Shown here piece after piece: positions 36,173 through 44,803 of a DNA stretch of 64,000 bases; positions within the stretch are counted from its first letter, which is position 1, and each line of letters starts with the position of its first letter. Source of the DNA: Flavivirga spongiicola (lineage in GTDB: Bacteria > Bacteroidota > Bacteroidia > Flavobacteriales > Flavobacteriaceae); NCBI RefSeq assembly GCF_030540825.1, contig NZ_JAUOEO010000001.1, positions 1,957,001 through 2,021,000 of the forward strand, in the 5' to 3' direction. The translations under genes and the position numbers were made by a program. The notes under the pieces are model-generated. The model worked only from the letters and a program-made list of their open reading frames with translations, had not been told where the DNA came from and did no database searches.

Positions 36173-37321
36173 TTAACTACCCTTAGTAGGTTTTATTATA
36201 TTTTTTCCTTTTTCTTTAACAGTATCTATCTTTCTTCTAAAACGAATTTTTCTTTTAATATTAGCAAAACTATAATCAAATCGATAAAAAAAATAGCCTA
36301 AAACAATAACCGTTATTACTAAAACTGTTGCAAGCCAAAAATTATAAGAAGCACTTCCCAATATTATAAAAAGATATACAAATACTAAATTAAAACCACC
36401 AATTATAAAGCTTGCTTTTCGGTGAGACAACTTAAAATAGTCTATCAATATATGATGCGTATGGTTTCTATCAGCAGAAAACGGGCTTCTTTTGTTAGCC
36501 AATCTAATAGTAAAAACTCTAGCTGTATCAAATAAAGGTACTATTAGTATACTTATTGCAATTAGTGGAATGTTTTCTATCAAAAAAGGAAGACTATCGT
36601 ATTTTTCCGGAGATAATGCTAAAAACTTAAGAGTTAATATACTAATAATGAAACCCACAATAAGAGACCCTGTATCACCCATGAAAATTTTTTCACTAGT
36701 TGGAGATAGATTAAACTTTAAAAAAGCTATTAAACAACCATTTAAAGTCAAACTGATTAATAAAAAAAAATATTCTTCAGTCATATAAAAAATCGTAGCG
36801 TATATTATCAGTATAACGATACCAACAATGGCTGCTAATCCATCAATACCATCAATTAAGTTGTAGGCATTAATAATAGTTAACATTATAAAACCTGCAA
36901 TACAATAATAAATATAAATCGGTATTTCATCAATCCCCAAAAACCCATTTAAAGAATATACGGTAAAGCTTTCATTACTTAGTATAAATATTATAGCTAT
37001 TACTTGAGCAGTTAATTTCGTATATGGTGAAAGGACAACTAGATCGTCCTTTAAGCCAATTATAAAAAGTATTGTTAATCCAGGTATTAAATAAATGGCT
37101 TCATCATGATTACACCAAGTTCTTAGAAAAAATAATGCGAAAATTAATGTATAAAAAAAAGATACTCCTCCTAATGTAGGTGTTCTTTTTATATGAGAAC
37201 TTCTACTATTGGGGCTATCCATTAAATTCTTATACTGTACTAAGCCAATAATCTTTGGTATAGTTAAGTATGTTAAAACATAGGATCCCACAAAAAACGA
37301 TATAGGGTAATATAGTTCCAA
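36173..37321 (-). CDS. WecA/MraY-type undecaprenyl-phosphate glycosyl-1-phosphate transferase
   Basis: The 382-residue protein has about ten or eleven membrane helices and the PNPT family motifs: RSSHIKRTPTLGG, GLKDDL, NAYNLIDGIDGLA, FMGDTGSLIVGF and the cytoplasmic NRSPFSADRNHTHH-like loop (KRSPFSADRNHTHHILID). It transfers GlcNAc-1-phosphate or a similar group to undecaprenyl phosphate. It is two bases downstream of the WecG/TagA-type gene. Its stop codon is next to the UGDH remnant. Confidence 0.93.
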   Translation of the reverse strand: MELYYPISFFVGSYVLTYLTIPKIIGLVQYKNLMDSPNSRSSHIKRTPTLGGVSFFYTLIFALFFLRTWCNHDEAIYLIPGLTILFIIGLKDDLVVLSPYTKLTAQVIAIIFILSNESFTVYSLNGFLGIDEIPIYIYYCIAGFIMLTIINAYNLIDGIDGLAAIVGIVILIIYATIFYMTEEYFFLLISLTLNGCLIAFLKFNLSPTSEKIFMGDTGSLIVGFIISILTLKFLALSPEKYDSLPFLIENIPLIAISILIVPLFDTARVFTIRLANKRSPFSADRNHTHHILIDYFKLSHRKASFIIGGFNLVFVYLFIILGSASYNFWLATVLVITVIVLGYFFYRFDYSFANIKRKIRFRRKIDTVKEKGKNIIKPTKGS

Positions 37322-37323
37322 AC

Positions 37324-38067
37324 TTAATTTATTCTTTTGCTAAAATAGTGATTAAAAAAATCAAATAAAATGATTACTAAAAATAAAGAAGAGCTAATTA
37401 AAACTCTTTTAAAAACACCCTTTTCATTAAACGACCTATACAACCATCTTAATTCTAATTTGTCCACCCAAGCTGGGTAGTATATCATATTAGAAGAGGA
37501 TTGATGCAAAAAACCTCCACAAGTAAAGGATTTCCCTTTATACCCCTTACTTTTTAGTTCTATTATAAACTCTTCTTGTAATGGTGTACCCATACCTACA
37601 ATAATATAATCTGGATTTAAAGAAATTAATTCTTCCTGAAACAATTCCTTTTCCTTAAAATCATTAAAATAACCATTTCTATAACCAATTATATTAAGAT
37701 TTGCGAATTCCTTTTTAATATTTACAATTGACTTTTCAAGATCGCTTTGTTTTGTCCCAACAAAATAAATTGTTTTAGTGTTTTCTTCACAAAATTCAAA
37801 TAGTTTAGGCGCCAAAGACGTCATATCAAAACTAACACGTTGTGTTTTGATTCCTAAAAACTTTAAAACTTTAACTAATAAAATTCCATCAATAAGAATA
37901 AAATCTACGTTATTTATTAAATTGTCTTTCTTTCTTAAAATTAAATAAGAATACGGGTTAACAAAAGTATATAGGTGTCCTGAAGATTCAAAAATCTCCT
38001 TGAAATTTACTTCACTAGTAAAATGGGGGTATACTTTTTTGGTGAAATTTGAAAAAAAACTACTCAT
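37324..38067 (-). CDS. WecG/TagA/CpsF family glycosyltransferase
   Basis: The 247-residue protein contains DGILLVKVLKFLG, the Rossmann part IYFVGTKQSDLEKSI, GYRNGYF and the signature IIVGMGTPLQEEFI, with a C-terminal membrane-associated segment. Family members add ManNAc or ManNAcA as the second sugar to lipid-linked GlcNAc. That fits the WecA-like enzyme (two bases downstream) and the wecB epimerase in this locus. It overlaps the O-antigen ligase family gene by four bases. Confidence 0.9.
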   Translation of the reverse strand: MSSFFSNFTKKVYPHFTSEVNFKEIFESSGHLYTFVNPYSYLILRKKDNLINNVDFILIDGILLVKVLKFLGIKTQRVSFDMTSLAPKLFEFCEENTKTIYFVGTKQSDLEKSIVNIKKEFANLNIIGYRNGYFNDFKEKELFQEELISLNPDYIIVGMGTPLQEEFIIELKSKGYKGKSFTCGGFLHQSSSNMIYYPAWVDKLELRWLYRSFNEKGVFKRVLISSSLFLVIILFDFFNHYFSKRIN

Positions 38068-39287
38068 TTATGCTTTATTTGATTTGGATCGATCTGGTTT
38101 AAAACAAGAAAAAATGAGAGAAAAAAACAAACAAACAAAACACCATAATGTCTTACTAAAATAGATTCAATCATAAAATAACAACTAATTAATAATAAGA
38201 AAATTATAAAGGAGTGGTCTTTGTTTTTTATTGCTATTGAAAAACAAAGGCACAAAAACCAAACAAATAAGACTAATCCTACAAGACCAAGGCCAAGGGT
38301 AATTTCTATAAATTGATTATGAGCATTATACTTATTTTTCACAATAAATGAATCAAATCTGACTTTCTGAATTTCAGAAAGTTCATCTCCTAAACCCACT
38401 CCTATAATTGGATTATTTAAAATTACTTCTAAACTTGATTTATAGTTGTTAATTCTCGTTGGATCTCCGATTTCTATAAACCTATTAATTCTAGGGCTAG
38501 GAGATATCACTGTTTTATATACAACACTCAAAGTCATTAATACTAAAATTAGTATTTTAATTAATCTATTCAGTCTTAAAGAATAAAGAGAATAAATCAA
38601 CACCATCGTAATCGTTGCATAAGCAATCTTTACATCTGTTAGTAGCAGAATAAAAAAAACAGTAAGTGAGGATATGATAGTTATTGTTAAAACAAAAAAG
38701 ACATTATAATCTCTAATTCTTTCTTTTAAAGAATTTATAACTATATAGTAGCAAAATATAAGAATCATGGAATAATACATTCCATTTATTCCCGAAAATC
38801 CAAAAATATATTCAAATTTCAAATACCCATATTCTTTATAAATATCTAGAAGAGACAAACCCTTAAAATAATAATACCCTAGCTTCAAAACTATAATACT
38901 AGCATGAGTTAAAGCTAAAGATGACATTATAAATAGGGTTCTTTTACTAATAATCTTTTCCCTTTTTAAGGACATTAAAAAAACTGGAAAAACAATTATT
39001 AAAAAAACAAAACTTATTCTATTTAATCCATAAATAGGATTTTCTGAATAAGATAAAGAAATTAAACAAAAAGCTAATAATAATAATAACAGCCTATACC
39101 AAAATTGTTTTATTAGAAATAAAAAATTCTTTTGAAGTTCTTTTGAATATAAAAAAATAGATATGCAAAAAAAAACTATGAGCAATTTACTATTCCAATG
39201 TTCTCTAAAAAACAGACCTAATGGAATTAAGATTAATATTCCTAAATTTATTTTTTTTAATACTAATTTAAACAAATTATATGTCAT
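38064..39287 (-). CDS. O-antigen ligase / polymerase family protein
   Basis: The 407-residue polytopic membrane protein has about eleven helices and a periplasmic loop (about 265-320) with the Wzy_C-type region: NPIIGVGLGDELSE and YNAHNQFIEITLGLGLVG, including the conserved His. Such proteins join polymerised glycan to a lipid or protein acceptor, or polymerise it. With another polymerase-like protein encoded immediately upstream, one may be the Wzy and the other a ligase. They cannot be told apart safely from sequence alone. Confidence 0.8.
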   Translation of the reverse strand: MTYNLFKLVLKKINLGILILIPLGLFFREHWNSKLLIVFFCISIFLYSKELQKNFLFLIKQFWYRLLLLLLAFCLISLSYSENPIYGLNRISFVFLIIVFPVFLMSLKREKIISKRTLFIMSSLALTHASIIVLKLGYYYFKGLSLLDIYKEYGYLKFEYIFGFSGINGMYYSMILIFCYYIVINSLKERIRDYNVFFVLTITIISSLTVFFILLLTDVKIAYATITMVLIYSLYSLRLNRLIKILILVLMTLSVVYKTVISPSPRINRFIEIGDPTRINNYKSSLEVILNNPIIGVGLGDELSEIQKVRFDSFIVKNKYNAHNQFIEITLGLGLVGLVLFVWFLCLCFSIAIKNKDHSFIIFLLLISCYFMIESILVRHYGVLFVCFFLSFFLVLNQIDPNQIKHK

Positions 39288-40417
39288 TAATTTAAGTTTT
39301 TTGTGCTAATCAATAGATTAGGTTTCTCCATGTATGTATCGGTGACTATTACAAACAATAGTCCCATTACAAAAAACACACTATTAAAAGAAGAAACCGA
39401 TAGTCCATTTATTACAACTATACCTATTACAACAAAACTATCTTTAAGTGTGATCCCAGAATACCTTAATACTCTTGTTAAAAACAACAAAATAACAGAT
39501 AAACCAACTATACCATGATCTAGTATTACTCTAAGAAGGTATGAGTGTAAAATTACAGAATAACAACTCCCATCATTTTTATAACTAAATGAATTTTTAT
39601 ACCAGCTTAATTTTTCACAAGATTCACAACTTAAAGAGGTAATTCTTTCATTACCAAATAAGAAATTAATAAAATTCCAAGACTTTATTTCATCTAAAAA
39701 AACTAAAAAGAAACGAAACCTATCCATCTTTTCTATATCTAATCCTCCTCCTGTTCTGTCTTTCATAATAATATAAGCAACCAAAAGTAAAGCTATCATT
39801 ACTGGAATTGCATAAATTAGTTTTTTTTTAATCACCTTATAGTTTACAAAAAACAATACAAAAAACAATATCAATAGACCCGACCTAGATCCAGACAATA
39901 AAAATATTCCAATTATAATTATTTGATCTCTTTTTCTTATTTCCCCATGTATAGTAAACATTAAATAAAACAACATTGCTAAAAACATCAATTCAAAATT
40001 ATTTTCATAAAAAAGAATTGGCCTACTATTATTTGTTAAGAATTTAATATACAAATATTTAAAAAGAAATAAATATGAGATAAAATAATAAAATTTAGAA
40101 AATTCTTTAGAAGTTATACGAGTTTTCCCTACTAAAAAACAAATAGAAATTCCATAAATAAAAAATTTGTAAATTAAGAAAAAATCGAAAATGTTTTCTC
40201 TTTTGTAAAATACTGCATAAATTAAACTTCCTATTAAATAAACAGAAAATATTAATAGATAACTTAAAAAGTTTTTATTTATTTTGGAACTATTTAAAAA
40301 TACAATGAAAAAAAAAATAATTTCAAATAACATCTTATAAGACTCTGTCATATAAGTCTGTTCAATTGCTATAATTGAAATTATAGGAAGAAAAAATAAC
40401 AGAATATTCTTAGTCAT
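39287..40417 (-). CDS. Wzy-like polysaccharide polymerase
   Basis: The 376-residue protein has about ten or eleven hydrophobic helices, an LLSGSRSGLLIL motif near residue 175 and a long periplasmic loop (about 215-290) with three cysteines (LSCESCEKL and GSCYS), followed by LHSYLLRVILDHGIVGL, the weak Wzy-like pattern. The likely role is polymerisation of undecaprenyl-linked repeat units. Sequence conservation in this class is poor, so the call rests on topology and location between the KpsC-like and ligase-family genes. Confidence 0.7.
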   Translation of the reverse strand: MTKNILLFFLPIISIIAIEQTYMTESYKMLFEIIFFFIVFLNSSKINKNFLSYLLIFSVYLIGSLIYAVFYKRENIFDFFLIYKFFIYGISICFLVGKTRITSKEFSKFYYFISYLFLFKYLYIKFLTNNSRPILFYENNFELMFLAMLFYLMFTIHGEIRKRDQIIIIGIFLLSGSRSGLLILFFVLFFVNYKVIKKKLIYAIPVMIALLLVAYIIMKDRTGGGLDIEKMDRFRFFLVFLDEIKSWNFINFLFGNERITSLSCESCEKLSWYKNSFSYKNDGSCYSVILHSYLLRVILDHGIVGLSVILLFLTRVLRYSGITLKDSFVVIGIVVINGLSVSSFNSVFFVMGLLFVIVTDTYMEKPNLLISTKNLN

Positions 40418-40421
40418 TTAT

Positions 40422-41720
40422 TTAATCTTTGTTCTGTAAAAAGAAAAGTTCGAAACTATTTTTAAGTACAGCTGTTTTATCTGCTGACATATTTAAACTA
40501 CCGATAATTCCTTGATAACTTATTTTATTTAGGTAGTTTAAATATTCTAATCTTTGCCTATAAGGCATTGTAGGATAATTACCGTTTTTTATTGAGCTAA
40601 TAATCTCTTTTATTTCATTGTAGCTCTTCATTACTATACTATTCTTGGTAGTATTGAAATAAGTACTTTTAAGGGCTATAAGCGGCTTATTAATCAAGAT
40701 GCACTCTATAGCTATAGTCCCAGTAACTGTAACAACCATGTTAATATCTTTAAAAATCTCACCCATAGAAATATCGAAATTCAATATTGATACTTTTTCA
40801 TTAGTACTGATAAAATCTATTAAACCACTGGTTATTTCCATAAAAGGTTTAGGGTTTGGTTTAATTATTAGTTCATCATCTTCTTGTAACTGTTTAGAAA
40901 GCTCTTTGATTATTTCTAATTGATTATTAAAAGGATGCCCATAAACATCTATATTAGATTCAGGCTGCATTTGCATAGGGTATAATATTTTAAAAGATTT
41001 GGTTTTTGGTAAAGTTTTAATTGATATTTTCTTTACCCTACTTTGGTTTGCCTTATTCTTTACTGTCCTTTTTATATAATGAAAAGGAGAAGGTGTATTT
41101 TTATCTCCATTTCGATAAGCAATAACTTTAACAAGTAAGTCCTTGAATTTTTGTTTTGTTTTTAATTTATAATTTTTCTTTATCATATAATCTGGAACAA
41201 CTTTCTTATTTGTAATCTGATTATACAATTCTTCTAGTTTTGAATCACTTAAGTTTTCATTCGAACCTAAAAAAGGGACTAAAGTGTCTTCTTTATAAAA
41301 CGCAAATCGACCTATAGGATACCTACTTGTCATAGGGTTTAAGTACATAATATTAACTTCTCTACATATTTTTATAGCTAAATAGTCCTGAAAAGATGCT
41401 GCTTCACCAAATATGAAATTGGGATTAATTTCAGTTATTTTATCTTTCATACTTTTATAATAGACATAATAATCCGTTCTATTTGAACCAAAATAATTTC
41501 TCTGTCTATCATAATTTATAGGTACATCAATTTTCTTATCTGAAACACCGTTATTTATGAAATGGTTATTTCCTGATCTTGAACTAAATAATTTATTAAA
41601 AATAAGAAAATGTATTTCGACATTATTTCTATTGCAAAAATTTTCATCAAAAACTTCATCCCATATTTTAACATTATCCCTACTCTCTATAATTATAATT
41701 TTGTTTTTTGTAAAAGACAT
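40422..41720 (-). CDS. KpsC/KpsS-like capsule transferase
   Basis: The 432-residue protein has an N-terminal domain with EINPNFIFGEAASFQDYLAI and a C-terminal GT-B-like part with ILYPMQMQPESNIDVYGHPF, ELIIKPNPKP and VVTVTGTIAIECILINKPLIALK, the hallmarks of the capsule-synthesis (Capsule_synth) family. Members characterised elsewhere transfer Kdo or related ulosonic acids from CMP donors. With a full CMP-nonulosonate pathway in the same locus, this is my best candidate for the nonulosonic acid transferase. A broken paralogue lies at 44535-44803. Confidence 0.7.
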   Translation of the reverse strand: MSFTKNKIIIIESRDNVKIWDEVFDENFCNRNNVEIHFLIFNKLFSSRSGNNHFINNGVSDKKIDVPINYDRQRNYFGSNRTDYYVYYKSMKDKITEINPNFIFGEAASFQDYLAIKICREVNIMYLNPMTSRYPIGRFAFYKEDTLVPFLGSNENLSDSKLEELYNQITNKKVVPDYMIKKNYKLKTKQKFKDLLVKVIAYRNGDKNTPSPFHYIKRTVKNKANQSRVKKISIKTLPKTKSFKILYPMQMQPESNIDVYGHPFNNQLEIIKELSKQLQEDDELIIKPNPKPFMEITSGLIDFISTNEKVSILNFDISMGEIFKDINMVVTVTGTIAIECILINKPLIALKSTYFNTTKNSIVMKSYNEIKEIISSIKNGNYPTMPYRQRLEYLNYLNKISYQGIIGSLNMSADKTAVLKNSFELFFLQNKD

Positions 41721-41734
41721 ATTTTGATATAAAA

Positions 41735-41954
41735 ATTGAAAACATTCCGCAAATATAAGAAATTGCTACTCCAATAATCCCAAATAAGGGAACCAGAATA
41801 AAAATAACAAACATTAAAATCTTTAAAATTTTATCTCATATTTTATTAGACTTAAACCTAAGCTAATAGCAAACGAAAAATATGTTAAAAAACCTAACAT
41901 AAAAGCTATAACATAGTACTTAAGACTATCATTCTTTGTATATTTCTTTATCAC
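41735..41954 (-). pseudogene. Membrane-protein remnants, possibly a flippase C-terminus
   Basis: Two short open pieces follow each other on the minus strand: 41823-41954 (YYVIAFMLGFLTYFSFAISL) and 41735-41814 (ILVPLFGIIGVAISYICGMF). The second has the LxPxxGIxGxAI pattern typical of the last helices of Wzx flippases. They may come from one lost gene. The identification is weak. Confidence 0.35.
41750..41784 (-). promoter_or_regulatory. Candidate promoter for the distal polysaccharide genes
   Basis: On the minus strand TTTG (41781-41784), a 23-bp spacer and TATATTTG (41750-41757) lie about 30-65 bp upstream of the KpsC-like gene at 41720. It would give the genes from 41720 to 33071 their own transcript downstream of the broken region. 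Confidence 0.4.
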
Positions 41955-41985
41955 ACAAACTTATAAAAGTATATTAACGGAGTTC

Positions 41986-42938
41986 TTAATTTAACTTATT
42001 TTTTATTTTGCTATTTAGAATCATATCAAAAAAATTGCTCCTTTTTTATTTAAATGATTGCTGTCAAAAAAATTGCTTTTTTCAAAAAAATCACTATCCA
42101 CATAATTCCAATACTCCAAATTATATTTTTGAGTAATTCGTAATAAATCTTTTGTATTTTCTTCAATCACTTTAGCAGATAGAAATATATTATAGTTCTT
42201 ATAAGTAGGAGTCGTAAAAAAAATTGGGGTTACTTCTGAACTCTGTAATTTACCGATAAAACTCTCCAAGTCATGAATTATTTCTTCGAACAAGAAAGAA
42301 GAAATAATAGAGGAGGTAAAATTATTAGCTTTAACAAAACACCTATTCCTATTGTCTCCAAACTTTGTTAAACCTGCTCCTTTATATCCAATAAAGCCTT
42401 TACTTATTGAATCTTTAATATCTACTCCTTCCTCAACATCAAAATTTATTATCTTAACTTCTTTATTAGCATACAAATTTCTGATTCTCTTTTGTATTAA
42501 TGCCCCCCAACTCTTGATGTATATCCAAATAGAAATAGTTCTTATCTTTATATTTTATATTACTACCATAGTAAGACCATATATCTAATATACCCTGATT
42601 TGATGTATGCAAAGAATGATAATCCACACTTATTAATTCATATTTTAAGTTTGACATTGAGCCCATTAAAGATTTCGTAATTCACTTGTCAAAATAGATC
42701 TGCTGACCTACATTAGCTAAATTATAGGCATAGCCGTCAAATTCATGAGGGTGCTACACCATAAGTCAAGTGCGAATTGCCCAATATTTAAACGTTAATA
42801 GAGTCTCTTAGCTCCTTTGCTTCATAAAACCTCTCTTTATATAGTGAATTCTGTTGTCGAAGCCATACATCAATACATAAAACTAGAAGTAAAGGTACCT
42901 CTGTATAGTCAGGCAATTTTCTTTAAGAATAATTTCAT
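41986..42938 (-). pseudogene. Broken SGNH-hydrolase-like protein (MBOAT partner)
   Basis: From the ATG at 42938 an N-terminal anchor (LFLKKIA, then PLLLVLCIDVWLRQQ) leads to the block-I-like ILGNSHLTYGV (Ser nucleophile), then SNLKYELISVDYHSL, and finally FDSNHLNKKGA, the Asp-x2-His block. Several frameshifts and stops separate the pieces, and the C-terminus continues in another frame to 41986. Such membrane-anchored SGNH proteins are commonly paired with MBOAT acyltransferases that O-acetylate polysaccharides. The longest open parts are 42021-42476 and 42466-42666. Confidence 0.75.
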
Positions 42939-43339
42939 AATAAATTGAAAATAAATAAAATCTTGTTCTCTGCCACCAAAAAATAATACTGAAAGAACAA
43001 TTAAATAATAGAATCTATAATGCAAAATTCTTTTCCTTCGTTTTAGTGATTTCTCAATAGCAAACTAGTCTTCCCTCCCCATCCATTCAATTGTAACAAA
43101 TTAATTACAGAAAAAGCTTGCAAGCGCTGAAAACGCAATGAAATCTTTTGTTGGGTATAATTTTCTTTTGTATGCATCAATGGTATAACTCAATTTTTGA
43201 AAAGCATAAAAGCTTATACCAACTGGCAGTATAATATTTAAAAAAGCCTAAAGACCAAAGGTTAACCAATATACTGATCCATAAAAACCTTTTATTTTAT
43301 TTCCTTCATATGAAAGTCTACGGCCTATTATATAATCTA

Positions 43340-44364
43340 ACGTGAGTTCGACGTAAGAAAGTTAGAAATTCATTAAGAAAAAAGCAGACTATTTAGTAAA
43401 TTAAAGTACTGAATTTCAATTTTATAACTAAATAATCTGCTATGATATCTAAAGATAAAGTTACCGAAATATTTTGTTCCATCGACGATTTTTGCAAGGA
43501 ATTTGTACCATTATTTGAAAAACGCCTTTTAGGAGTCGGTAAAAAACGTAAAAGAGCCTCAAGATTATCCCTTTCCGAGGTTATGACCATTCAGGTTTTG
43601 TTCCATCTATCTAGGATTAGAGATTTTAAAACATTTTATACCGGATATGTCAAAGAGTACCTTGTTGGCTATTTTCCTGATACGGTCAGCTACAACCGTA
43701 TGGTAGAACTTTGCTCTGAGAGTATGCTGCCTCTTTTAGCATATCTGAAAACCCAAGGTACGGGCTCTTGTTCCGGGATTAGTTTTATAGATTCAACGCC
43801 TTTACGCGTTTGTCACAACAGGCGTATACACAGCCATAAGGTGTTCGATGTCATTGCCCAAAGAGGGCAATGTTCCATTGGTTGGTTCTTTGGCTTCAAA
43901 CTCCACATTGTTACCAATGATAGTGGGCATATCATCGATTTTTTAATTACACCGGGGAATAAAGATGACAGGACGCCTCTCAGATTGGAGAATTTTATCG
44001 CAAAGTTATGGGGCAAACTCTATGGGGACAAGGGGTATATTGGAAAAGAGCTCTTTACAGAACTATTCTCTAATGGTATACACTTGGTAACAAAACTTAA
44101 AAAGAATATGAAAACTAAACTTTTAACTCCTATGTACGATGTGGTCATGCTTAGGAAAAGGGCTATCGTGGAGTCTATAATTGACCAGCTCAAGAATATA
44201 TTCCAGATTGAGCACTCAAGATATAGAAGCCCCGTGAACTTCTTTACAAATGTGTGTTCTGGACTGATAGCCTATAACTTCACAGAGAAAAAGCCTAGCC
44301 TAAACATCAATTTTGTTAGAACCGATCAACTTTGTCTTAACTTATAGTTACGTCGAACTCACGT
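43340..44364 (+). mobile_element. IS982-family insertion sequence, complete
   Basis: The element is 1025 bp. Its ends are perfect inverted repeats (ACGTGAGTTCGACGTA at 43340-43355, with its complement at 44349-44364) and weaker similarity continues inward. It is flanked by exact 7-bp direct repeats TAATCTA (43333-43339 and 44365-44371). One intact transposase gene fills the interior. It sits inside the MBOAT pseudogene. Confidence 0.92.
43442..44347 (+). CDS. IS982 family transposase
   Basis: The 301-residue transposase has a complete DDE triad in context: Asp in FIDSTPLRVC, Asp in LYGDKGYIG and Glu in AIVESIIDQLK. The N-terminal part (KITEIF-type start, LSEVMTIQVLFHLS) and the Y-x3-V pattern match IS982 members, and the length is typical. 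There is no frameshift, so the copy could be active. It lies on the plus strand, against the direction of the host operon. Confidence 0.93.
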   Translation: MISKDKVTEIFCSIDDFCKEFVPLFEKRLLGVGKKRKRASRLSLSEVMTIQVLFHLSRIRDFKTFYTGYVKEYLVGYFPDTVSYNRMVELCSESMLPLLAYLKTQGTGSCSGISFIDSTPLRVCHNRRIHSHKVFDVIAQRGQCSIGWFFGFKLHIVTNDSGHIIDFLITPGNKDDRTPLRLENFIAKLWGKLYGDKGYIGKELFTELFSNGIHLVTKLKKNMKTKLLTPMYDVVMLRKRAIVESIIDQLKNIFQIEHSRYRSPVNFFTNVCSGLIAYNFTEKKPSLNINFVRTDQLCLNL

Positions 44365-44534
44365 TAATCTATAATTGTACTAAATAAAATAAGTGATAAA
44401 AATCTGCAGTCCTACCAACCATAAAATAAGTAACTCGTAACTACAATTAGAAAATTCTGAAACTTTAAATTCTTATTCCCTAAAAACCAATAGAGGAAAA
44501 AACTATTGGTGAAAAAATCGCAAAGTCAGTTGAA

Positions 44535-44803
44535 TTAAATAACATTTATATAATTGTTTTTTGATTTAATGATGGCTAGATAGTCTTGAAAATGATGCTG
44601 GTTCTCAAAAATAAAATCTGAGTTGATTTCTTTAATTTTATCATCCATCATATGCTTATAATTAGCGTAATGATCTAATTTAGATGAGTTAAAAAACCTT
44701 TGTTATTGTTATTGGAATATTAAAAGCTTCACCATTATTCTCATTCTTTATACAATGATTAATTTCAATTTTGGACGAATAAAACGGATTAATAATCAAT
44801 ACA
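44535..44803 (-). pseudogene. Fragment of a second KpsC-like protein
   Basis: The minus strand reads INPFYSSKIEINHCIKNENN, FNIPITI and, after a frameshift, RFFNSSKLDHYANYKHMM, KIKEINSDFIF and HFQDYLAIIKSK. This lines up collinearly with residues about 42-135 of the intact protein at 40422-41720 (NNHFINNG, YYVYYKSMKDKITEINPNFIF, FQDYLAIKICRE). Only the N-terminal third is left. It abuts the Wzx stop codon. Confidence 0.75.

Larger units (their letters stand above)
42939..44545 (-). pseudogene. MBOAT O-acyltransferase pseudogene interrupted by IS982
   Basis: The gene began at the ATG at 44545 (MLFNSTDFAIFSPIV). After several stops the remnants reach the IS element. Beyond it the reading resumes with [38 protein letters not shown] and [12 protein letters not shown]; then, after a large deletion, EWMGRED-stop-FAIEKSLKRRKRILHYR and FFGGREQDFIYFQF, the typical C-terminus. 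Without the IS only about 580 bp remain, against roughly 1.4 kb expected. It is a polysaccharide O-acetyltransferase of AlgI/MBOAT type that has been lost. Confidence 0.8.
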
